From Propionibacteriaceae bacterium (lineage in GTDB: Bacteria; Actinomycetota; Actinomycetes; Propionibacteriales; Propionibacteriaceae), in assembly GCA_031265725.1 (NCBI GenBank), contig JAISCH010000275.1, positions 1-5,053 of the forward strand: 5,053 nt of DNA, read 5' to 3'. The notes beneath the pieces were generated by a model. The model worked only from the letters and a program-made list of their open reading frames with translations, had not been told where the DNA came from and ran no database searches. Shown here piece by piece: positions 1 to 4,802 of this stretch. Within the stretch, counting starts at the first letter, position 1; every line of letters begins with the position of its first letter. A program made the translations under genes and the position numbers.

Positions 1-640
1 TGAGCGCCAAGTCACGGCGACCGGGGAGGATGTCGGAGATGATCACCTCGTCGGCCCCGAAAGCCTTGGCGGTCTGCGCGATGATGATGCCGATGGGGCC
101 ACCACCGGCGATCAGCAACCGGGAGCCAGGCTTCGTCCCGGCCTTCAGATTGGACCAGATGCCCACGCTCAACGGCTCACAGAGCGCGGCGGCCTCGAAG
201 GACAACGAGTCGGGGATCGGGTGGGCGAAGTCGGCGTCAATCGGCGCGTAGTCGGCAAAAGCGCCGTCGATCGGCGGGGTGGCGTAGAACTCGATCTGTT
301 CGCACAGGTTGTACCGCCCGGCCTTGCACTGCGGGCAGACCCGGCAGATGTGCTGCGGCTCGATGCTGACCCGCTGCCCGATCCGTTCCGCTGGGACGTT
401 CGCACCAACCTTGACGATGGTGCCGGAGGCCTCATGGCCCAGGATCATCGGCTGCTCCACGATGAAGTCACCGATCCGGCCATCCAGGTAGTAGTGGACG
501 TCCGACCCGCAGACCCCGACTGCGGCGATCTGCACCAGCACCTGATCCGGGCCGATTTCCGGCACTGGAACTTCCTTGAGCACCACATTCTTAGCGCTTT
601 CCAAAACGCTTGCCCACATCAACTGCTCATTGTCAGCCAT
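1..640 (-). CDS. Zinc-dependent medium-chain alcohol/polyol dehydrogenase, sorbitol/xylitol dehydrogenase-like (N-terminal 213 residues; gene runs off the left edge)
   Basis: I translated this by hand; the frame is open from the ATG at 640 to the window edge. It should oxidise a secondary alcohol of a polyol or sugar with NAD+ in the cytoplasm. Seen: the motif VCGSDVHYY with the catalytic zinc Cys44, then LGHEASG with His69 and Glu70, and ALCEPLSVG with Glu155. A structural-zinc lobe has Cys99, Cys102, Cys105 and Cys113 just before and in GRYNLC. The Rossmann glycine motif AGGGPIG is at 178-184, and Asp203 ends the second strand, which favours NAD over NADP. The sequence around RIGDF (55-59) and the CEPLSVG box are typical of the sorbitol/xylitol/L-idonate dehydrogenase branch. 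Family members are about 340-360 residues, so roughly 140 are missing, including the end of the Rossmann fold. The start is fixed by AAAGGAG nine bases upstream. It begins 25 nt after the isomerase gene. The exact substrate is unknown. Confidence 0.93.
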   Translation of the reverse strand, partial: MADNEQLMWASVLESAKNVVLKEVPVPEIGPDQVLVQIAAVGVCGSDVHYYLDGRIGDFIVEQPMILGHEASGTIVKVGANVPAERIGQRVSIEPQHICRVCPQCKAGRYNLCEQIEFYATPPIDGAFADYAPIDADFAHPIPDSLSFEAAALCEPLSVGIWSNLKAGTKPGSRLLIAGGGPIGIIIAQTAKAFGADEVIISDILPGRRDLAL

Positions 641-649
641 TATTTCTTT

Positions 650-656
650 CTCCTTT
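650..656 (-). promoter_or_regulatory. Shine-Dalgarno site of the dehydrogenase gene
   Basis: AAAGGAG on the minus strand lies 9 nt before the ATG at 640. It decides for this ATG over the in-frame ATG seven codons further in (Met8), which has no such site. It sits inside the 25-nt gap after the isomerase stop codon, so the dehydrogenase has its own strong initiation site and does not depend on coupling. Confidence 0.75.
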
Positions 657-665
657 ATCCATAGC

Positions 666-1439
666 TTATTTATCGGACTCCAACCAGGGAGCCAATAGCG
701 AAAGGCTTTGCCCAGTGGCAATAGTGGGTTGATATTCACAACCTATCCGCACATCAGGCAAATGATCTGCGAACCACTGCATTTCAGCCTTCCAGTCAAT
801 AGTCCCGCTCCCCGGCTCGCCGCGACCGGGCAGATCGGCAATATGCACATGCTTCACCAAATCCAGCGCGTCCGCTATCCCATAGCCGATTTCCTCACCC
901 ATCACCGCAGCATGGTAGCGGTCATAGAGCAGCCCCAACCGGGGATGCCCAACCGCCCGGACGATGGTGGCAGCCGCAGCCGTGTCGTCGAGAAAATAGC
1001 CCGGATGGTCGATCTTGCTGTTCAGCGCTTCCAGCAGCAACGCCACCGGCTGACCTTCAGCCAACTGCGCGGCCCGCTTGAGCGCCTGGACCACTGCCTC
1101 AGTCTGCTCGGCCCCGGACACTCCCGGACGGCGCTGCCCGGTCTGCACGATGACGAACCCCGCCCCCAGCGCGCTGGCCGCCTCGATTGACTCGGCCAAG
1201 CTGGCCAAGAATTCGCCCTGCCGATTGGGATCGGTCAATTGCCCATGCGGCTCGACGCAGATACCGGCGATTTCGACTCCGCAGCTTATGGCCTCGGCCC
1301 GGATCGCCGCCAAGTCCCGCCCGCGCCAATTCCAGAATTCAACGGCGCTGAAACCGGCGGCAGCAGCGGGGGCGATACGCTCGGTGAGCTGTTCGCCGCA
1401 TTCAGCGAACAGCCACTCGATACAGGCAGAGAATTCCAT
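666..1439 (-). CDS. Hydroxypyruvate isomerase-like TIM-barrel sugar isomerase/epimerase
   Basis: A 257-residue protein of the xylose-isomerase-like TIM-barrel superfamily (AP endonuclease 2 fold), about the usual length for hydroxypyruvate isomerase (Hyi) and OtnI-type 2-oxo-tetronate isomerases. These interconvert ketoses and aldoses or epimerise keto sugars with a divalent metal. Seen: N-terminal FSACIEWLF (3-11), AVEFWNW (32-38), LLLEALN with probable ligand Glu137, LLYDRYHAAVMGE with Asp173 and His176, HIADLPGRGEPGSGTIDW (199-216, the Hyi hallmark segment), and IGCEYQPT with Glu235. The position that is Gln in Hyi (HIQIA) is His199 here, so the metal set would be Glu-Asp-His-Glu as in tagatose/psicose 3-epimerases. 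It starts 3 nt after the tautomerase stop and I see no clear Shine-Dalgarno site, which suggests translational coupling. There is no signal peptide, so it is cytoplasmic. True hydroxypyruvate isomerase activity is unproven. Confidence 0.88.
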   Translation of the reverse strand: MEFSACIEWLFAECGEQLTERIAPAAAAGFSAVEFWNWRGRDLAAIRAEAISCGVEIAGICVEPHGQLTDPNRQGEFLASLAESIEAASALGAGFVIVQTGQRRPGVSGAEQTEAVVQALKRAAQLAEGQPVALLLEALNSKIDHPGYFLDDTAAAATIVRAVGHPRLGLLYDRYHAAVMGEEIGYGIADALDLVKHVHIADLPGRGEPGSGTIDWKAEMQWFADHLPDVRIGCEYQPTIATGQSLSLLAPWLESDK

Positions 1440-1442
1440 CGG

Positions 1443-1808
1443 TCAGTTCACGAAACCGGCGTACCAGTCCTCATAAGTGTTCTCGGTGACGCAGACCATG
1501 ATGTCGTCCGATCTGATGCCCAGCGCGCCGAGTTCCGCGACCAGTGCGTCATAGAACGCGTACTTGTGCTTCACCACCGGATGCTCATGGACGAAGACCA
1601 CCCGGATGATAAGCAACGATTGCCGCTCCACCCCGCCAAAGGTCGGATCGAAAATAATCTCGCCCTCGTCGTGCGGACGGAAAACGTGGAACAGGTCGCC
1701 GGGCGGAATCTCCAACCCCTGCACCTGAGCGCGCTGGATGGCGGCGGAAATCTCTTTGCCCGAGGCCTGCCAGAGTTTACGGTCAAGATCGACTTGAATG
1801 AGTGGCAT
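1443..1808 (-). CDS. Tautomerase-superfamily protein, malonate semialdehyde decarboxylase-like
   Basis: A 121-residue protein beginning Met-Pro. Removal of Met would expose the catalytic Pro1 that defines the 4-oxalocrotonate tautomerase superfamily. Numbering from Pro1, Asp37 (in IPPGDLFHVF) falls exactly at the catalytic Asp of Pseudomonas malonate semialdehyde decarboxylase (MSAD) as I recall it. The C-terminal half also matches that family in pattern: a strand LLIIRVVFV (64-72), KYAFYDAL, IRSDDIMVCV and ENTYEDW (108-114). The two MSAD substrate-binding arginines, Arg73 and Arg75, are His73 and His75 here (HEHP), so decarboxylation of malonate semialdehyde is doubtful. Keto-enol tautomerisation or an unknown reaction is more likely. 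Length fits the Tautomerase_2/MSAD group and is twice that of short 60-residue tautomerases. An AGGG-type ribosome site precedes the ATG. It lies 30 nt after the downstream glycosidase gene and 3 nt before the isomerase gene. Confidence 0.85.
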   Translation of the reverse strand: MPLIQVDLDRKLWQASGKEISAAIQRAQVQGLEIPPGDLFHVFRPHDEGEIIFDPTFGGVERQSLLIIRVVFVHEHPVVKHKYAFYDALVAELGALGIRSDDIMVCVTENTYEDWYAGFVN

Positions 1809-1817
1809 TGCTAGTTC

Positions 1818-1847
1818 CCTATTCTTCCTATTCAGTAGTTAGTAGTT
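1818..1847. repeat. Two adjacent short tandem repeats at the glycosidase/tautomerase junction
   Basis: On the plus strand CCTATTC occurs at 1818-1824 and again at 1827-1833, followed at once by AGTAGTT twice (1834-1840 and 1841-1847). The second pair spans the TAA stop codon (1839-1841) of the upstream glycosidase. The first pair duplicates the purine-rich stretch (GAATAGG on the minus strand) that forms the tautomerase ribosome-binding region. This looks like replication slippage; no function can be shown. Confidence 0.55.
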
Positions 1848-2816
1848 GTTGTAAACGTCATGGCCAGCCCGCAGGCTGCCATCCTTGTTGATGAAGGGCA
1901 GATAGGTCTCGCCCATGAATGAGTCGTCGTCACTGTGCAGGTCGGCGGTCATCCCATAGTGCAGCGCATGTGGGATGAAACCCATGTTGTACTTGGTCAG
2001 CGTCTCCAGCGTGAAACGGACGATCTCAGCCCGCTCCGCGTCGGTATTGGCTCCCCAGCAAGTCTCAGTGGCCACAATCGGCTTCCCGACGCTGCGCGCA
2101 TACTCGGCATAGTCAGCGATGTGCTGGTCGTATCTCGCCCGCCGTTCCGGGTCGTAAAGATTCTCCGAGTTGCACATGAAATAGGGATGGATGGAGAACA
2201 CGTCGGAAATCGGGTCCACCCAACGCACCCCGTTCAGCCCCAAATAGTTGTGTACGCTGACGCAGACCGGCGTCACCTCATCGACCTCCTTGATCGCGTC
2301 ATGCATCTTGGAGAGCCAATCAAATTCCGGCTGCCATACCCCCAGCACATCGTCCGGGAATTCGTTGTACGGCCACGGCTCGTTGCAGATATCCCACAGT
2401 ATGACGCGCGGATCGCCACTGTGCGCTCCCACTACGTCTTTCACATATTCCTCGTAGAGCGGCACGTAATATGCCCACTCCTGCGGGAAGAGGAAATTGT
2501 CCAGATAGACCCCGCCATTGTCGAAGCCGGTCACATCGTGCCAACGATTGAACAGGCAGGCGATGACCTTCAATCCGAAACGGTCGGCGATGGAGACCAT
2601 CGACTCGAAGTGCTGCTTGAAGACTTCCGGCTTGCGGAAATAAGCGTCCCAACTCAACCACAACCGGATCGTGTTCCAGTTCGGGAAGTACTCTTTGCCC
2701 CGGCGCAATTCCAGCTCATAAATCGCTGGATCGTAGTTGAGCCAGTTCTCCAGGCTGGTGGTCCCAGTGGAAAGCTGATAGTTGAATCCGCGCAAATCAG
2801 AGAAATCGGCTTTCAT
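1839..2816 (-). CDS. Cytoplasmic clan GH-A glycoside hydrolase (cellulase/GH5-like), downstream copy of a tandem pair
   Basis: A 325-residue single-domain TIM-barrel glycosidase of the cellulase-family type. Seen: NTIRLWLSW with the conserved strand-2 Arg51, WDICNEPWPY with probable acid/base Glu146 after Asn145, VSVHNYLG with His189, SIHPYF with His210 and Tyr212, and VATETCWG with probable nucleophile Glu251. The Asn-Glu-Pro motif plus a later Thr-Glu about 105 residues on fit a retaining clan GH-A enzyme. There is no signal peptide and no carbohydrate-binding module, so it should act in the cytoplasm on imported short glycosides. I chose the ATG at 2816 because AGGAG lies 5 bases upstream and the product then has the same length and N-terminus as its paralogue; a TTG-started extension to 2846 is not needed. 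It ends in VYNNY like its twin. Substrate unknown; xylanase, mannanase or beta-glucosidase-like labels would be guesses. Confidence 0.88.
   Translation of the reverse strand: MKADFSDLRGFNYQLSTGTTSLENWLNYDPAIYELELRRGKEYFPNWNTIRLWLSWDAYFRKPEVFKQHFESMVSIADRFGLKVIACLFNRWHDVTGFDNGGVYLDNFLFPQEWAYYVPLYEEYVKDVVGAHSGDPRVILWDICNEPWPYNEFPDDVLGVWQPEFDWLSKMHDAIKEVDEVTPVCVSVHNYLGLNGVRWVDPISDVFSIHPYFMCNSENLYDPERRARYDQHIADYAEYARSVGKPIVATETCWGANTDAERAEIVRFTLETLTKYNMGFIPHALHYGMTADLHSDDDSFMGETYLPFINKDGSLRAGHDVYNNY
2442..2572. repeat. Block shared almost perfectly by the two glycosidase genes (partner at 3543-3673)
   Basis: The two paralogous genes align with a constant offset of 1101 bases over most of their length. 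In this block I count 6 mismatches in 131 bases, including perfect runs of 50 bases (2473-2522) and 40 bases (2533-2572). It encodes the segment from VIACLFN to about EEYV of both proteins. Much of the rest of the genes differs far more, for example around 2320-2360 and the last 30 codons. Confidence 0.8.
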
Positions 2817-2821
2817 GCTCT

Positions 2822-2826
2822 CTCCT
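2822..2826 (-). promoter_or_regulatory. Shine-Dalgarno site of the downstream glycosidase gene
   Basis: AGGAG on the minus strand, 5 nt before the ATG at 2816. It sets the start at Met-Lys-Ala-Asp, which aligns with the start of the paralogue (Met-Gln-Asp), and argues against the upstream in-frame TTG at 2846 and ATG at 2834, which have no such site. Confidence 0.75.
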
Positions 2827-2839
2827 AACCTCATTTGGT

Positions 2840-2863
2840 GGTTCAATCTTTGCCGTTTGAACC
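2840..2863. promoter_or_regulatory. Perfect inverted repeat, 7-bp arms and 10-nt spacer, upstream of the downstream glycosidase
   Basis: GGTTCAA at 2840-2846 and TTGAACC at 2857-2863 are exact reverse complements. The element lies 23 nt upstream of the ATG at 2816 and 13 nt upstream of its Shine-Dalgarno site. It could be a protein operator with half-sites 17 bp apart centre to centre, or a small hairpin in the leader of the second glycosidase. There is no U-tract after it, so it is not an intrinsic terminator. I see no convincing sigma-70 promoter beside it. Confidence 0.5.
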
Positions 2864-2884
2864 TAGTTTTGTTCTTCTCGGGAT

Positions 2885-2932
2885 CCCCGCAAAGTATCGC
2901 AGCGAGCGCAGCTAGCGGAGAGCTTTGTGGGG
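2885..2932. repeat. Two-tier intercistronic hairpin between the paired glycosidase genes (REP-like)
   Basis: The lower stem pairs CCCCGCAAAG (2885-2894) with CTTTGTGGGG (2923-2932): ten pairs with one G-U on the plus strand, which becomes an A-C mismatch in the operon's own transcript. Inside, CGCAGC (2898-2903) pairs with GCT (2911-2913) and GCG (2915-2917) around a one-base bulge, with a 7-nt loop. The element begins 4 nt after the stop codon of the upstream glycosidase. No U-run follows on either strand, so termination is unlikely. Known roles for such structures are 3'-end protection of the upstream message after processing, or being a dispersed extragenic palindrome. Together with the inverted repeat at 2840-2863 it occupies most of this 120-nt gap, the longest in the window. 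Confidence 0.6.
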
Positions 2933-2936
2933 CCGT

Positions 2937-3914
2937 CTAATAGTTGTTGTAGATATCATGCCCTGCCCGCAGCGTTCCGTCAGCATTGGTGAAGGCGAGA
3001 TTGCGGCATTCGCCCACAAAACCGTCCGCCTCATCGTGCAGATCGGCGCAAAGCGAGTAGTGCAGCGCATGTGGGATGAAGCCGAGTTTGTATTTGGTCA
3101 GCGTCTCCAGCGTAAAACGGACGATCTCAGCCCGCTGCTCATCGGTGTCACCACCCCAGCAGGTCTCGGTGACTAGGATCGGCTTCCCCACGCCACGGGC
3201 GTATTCCACGTAGTCAGCAACGTGTTTGTCATACTTGGCCCGCCGTTCCGGGTCGTAGAGGTTTTCGGCGGTACACATGTAGTAGGGATGGATCAGCAGC
3301 ACATCGGACAGCGGCTCGACCCAGCCCAGCCCTTCCAGGCCGAGGTAGTTGTGTACGCTGACCCCGATTGGGGTCACCTGGTCCACCGCCTTGATCGCGG
3401 CGTGCATCCGGGTGAGCCAGTTCAACTCCACTGGAATGACCGCCTTGATCTCATCGGTGAATTCGTTGTACGGCCAGGGCTCGTTGCAGATATCCCAGAT
3501 GATTATCCGGGGGTCGCCACTGTGCACCCCGACCACATCCCGCACATATTCCTCGTAGAGCGGCACGTAGTAGGCCCACTCCTGCGGGAAGAGGAAATTG
3601 TCCAGATAGACCCCGCCATTGTCATAGCCGGAAACATCGTGCCAACGATTGAACAGGCAGGCGATGACCTTCAGCCCGAGCCGGTCAGCGATGGTCAGCA
3701 TCGACTCGAAATTGGCCTTGAAAACCTCCGGCTTGCGGAAATAGGCGTCCCAACTCAACCAGAGCCGCACCGTGTTGAATTTCGGGAAATAGGTCTTCCC
3801 CCGGCGCAATTCCAATTCAAAACGTTCGGCGGAGTAATACAGCCAATTCTCCAAGCTGGAGGTGCCGGTGGACAGTTGATAGTTGAAGCCCCGCACCTCT
3901 GAATAATCCTGCAT
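2937..3914 (-). CDS. Cytoplasmic clan GH-A glycoside hydrolase (cellulase/GH5-like), upstream copy of a tandem pair
   Basis: A 325-residue paralogue of the next gene; by hand count about 241 of 321 aligned residues are identical (about 75%), with one single-residue gap near each end. Catalytic landmarks are kept: NTVRLWLSW with Arg50, WDICNEPWPY with probable acid/base Glu145, VSVHNYLG with His188, LIHPYY with His209 and Tyr211, and LVTETCWGG with probable nucleophile Glu250. There is no signal peptide, linker or binding module, so it is an intracellular enzyme for imported glycosides. AAAGGA 8 bases before the ATG supports the start. It follows the VOC gene by 30 nt and is followed by a 120-nt gap with a strong hairpin. 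The two copies differ most just after the acid/base loop (residues 153-169 here), which suggests different substrate or linkage preference. The exact GH family needs a profile search. Confidence 0.88.
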   Translation of the reverse strand: MQDYSEVRGFNYQLSTGTSSLENWLYYSAERFELELRRGKTYFPKFNTVRLWLSWDAYFRKPEVFKANFESMLTIADRLGLKVIACLFNRWHDVSGYDNGGVYLDNFLFPQEWAYYVPLYEEYVRDVVGVHSGDPRIIIWDICNEPWPYNEFTDEIKAVIPVELNWLTRMHAAIKAVDQVTPIGVSVHNYLGLEGLGWVEPLSDVLLIHPYYMCTAENLYDPERRAKYDKHVADYVEYARGVGKPILVTETCWGGDTDEQRAEIVRFTLETLTKYKLGFIPHALHYSLCADLHDEADGFVGECRNLAFTNADGTLRAGHDIYNNY

Positions 3915-3944
3915 CAGCGCATTCCTTTCTTGAGCAGTCCAGCT

Positions 3945-4736
3945 CTAACCGGCGTCGATAACTGCCAACCCGGCATCATCGAGATAACGGGTACGGCCGT
4001 CCGCGAGCTGTCCGGCCGCTGACAGCCGCAAGTGGGCCTGGGTGTCCGGGTCGGCCAGAATCCCGGCGAAGCCGCGCCGCGCCTCCGGGCTCAACGGCGG
4101 ATTGGTCGCCACGGTGTAGGTGAACACCTCCACAATCAAGCCTTTGTCGTCGGTCAGGTAGTACAGCAGCATCCCGCGCTCGTCGCCCTCGGACAGGTCG
4201 AGAGTGCCGATCACGCTATAGCCAGCCGCCTCCCAACGCGCCCGGCAGGTCGGCCAATCCCCGGTGGTGAAAGCCACATGCTCGAAGAGAGCCGCGTCCC
4301 CCAACGGCACCGCCTTGCGCCGTTCAGCGGCAGCGGCGTCGAAAACCTGGCTGTACTCCTGCTCCCCACCGACCAATTCGATGACGGTGCCATCCGGGTC
4401 GTAGAAGAACGCGCACCAGACTTTGGCGACCGGGTTGAAGACCGGCTCGATGAAGAAGCCGACGCCTGCGGCGTGCAATTCGTCGGAAAGCGGGGCAACA
4501 TCTTTCACCCGCACCCCGATATGCCAAAAGCCGTCCCGGCCGTCGTCGCAATCCGGGATCGAAGCCTCAGCGTCCCCAGCGGACAACTGGATCAATTCGA
4601 TGACTCCACCCCCGTCGAGTTCTAAAGTGGTGACGTCCCCGGCCTGCCCGGCGACGCGCGCCCCGAGATAGTGCTGATAGAAAGCCACCGAAGCGGCCAC
4701 GTCGGCGCAATAGATGCCGATTCCCTTTACTGTCAT
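3945..4736 (-). CDS. VOC-superfamily protein (glyoxalase/extradiol dioxygenase fold) with three modules
   Basis: A 263-residue protein of the vicinal oxygen chelate superfamily, metal-dependent isomerases, lyases and dioxygenases built from beta-alpha-beta-beta-beta modules. Module 1 is about residues 4-52 (GIGIYCADVAASVAFYQHYLG, split here as GIGIYCADV then SVAFYQHYLG), with Glu47. Module 2 is about 70-124, with WHIGVRVKD (His72) and the classic DPDGTVIELVG (Glu120). Module 3 is about 150-208, with FEHVAFTTGDW (His153) and GLIVEVF (Glu203), followed by a 55-residue tail that does not look like a fourth module. The usual first-module His is Gly5, so a metal site would use Glu47, His72 and Glu120. 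I chose the ATG at 4736 because GGAAAG precedes it and the fold begins at once; an extension to 4775 adds 13 unrelated residues. It lies between the importer and the glycosidases, so a role with the imported substrate or its aglycone is likely, but the reaction is unknown. Confidence 0.82.
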   Translation of the reverse strand: MTVKGIGIYCADVAASVAFYQHYLGARVAGQAGDVTTLELDGGGVIELIQLSAGDAEASIPDCDDGRDGFWHIGVRVKDVAPLSDELHAAGVGFFIEPVFNPVAKVWCAFFYDPDGTVIELVGGEQEYSQVFDAAAAERRKAVPLGDAALFEHVAFTTGDWPTCRARWEAAGYSVIGTLDLSEGDERGMLLYYLTDDKGLIVEVFTYTVATNPPLSPEARRGFAGILADPDTQAHLRLSAAGQLADGRTRYLDDAGLAVIDAG

Positions 4737-4740
4737 TTCT

Positions 4741-4746
4741 CTTTCC
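4741..4746 (-). promoter_or_regulatory. Probable ribosome-binding site of the VOC gene
   Basis: GGAAAG followed by AGAA and the ATG at 4736. The match to the anti-Shine-Dalgarno is only moderate, but it is the only purine-rich stretch near a start codon here, and it supports the ATG at 4736 over an in-frame start at 4775. Confidence 0.5.
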
Positions 4747-4802
4747 AGTGGTTCAGGGCCGCCCAGCCAACACAATCGCAGGACCAGGCCAGCCGGAGTT
4801 GA

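Noticed and set aside
594..612. LacI-family operator-like sequence (GGAAAGCGCT) near the start of the dehydrogenase
   Set aside because: Only the central six bases are symmetric, and it lies inside the coding sequence without a promoter.
221..664. Plus-strand open frame of 147 codons, and a minus-strand frame at 169-435
   Set aside because: Both overlap the dehydrogenase, whose translation shows complete zinc and cofactor motifs in another frame.
1239..1814. Plus-strand open frame of 191 codons across the isomerase/tautomerase junction
   Set aside because: It lies antisense to two genes with clear family motifs and shows no family features itself.
1935..2828. Long open frame of 297 codons on the plus strand antisense to the downstream glycosidase, with a similar one at 3222-3902 antisense to the upstream copy
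   Set aside because: They mirror the codon bias of the well-supported glycosidase genes, have no ribosome site or recognisable domain, and resemble each other only because the sense genes are paralogues.
2817..2846. TTG-started N-terminal extension of the downstream glycosidase
   Set aside because: The extra ten residues match nothing in the paralogue, and the AGGAG site lies within the extension, correctly spaced for the ATG at 2816.
2885..2932. Intrinsic transcription terminator between the glycosidase genes
   Set aside because: The stem is strong, but no run of T follows it on either strand, and the downstream genes lack an evident promoter of their own.
3914..3922. Two-codon open frame (ATG CGC TGA) overlapping the start of the upstream glycosidase
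   Set aside because: It lies between the AAAGGA site and the true start with poor spacing; most likely chance, although a coupling role cannot be excluded.
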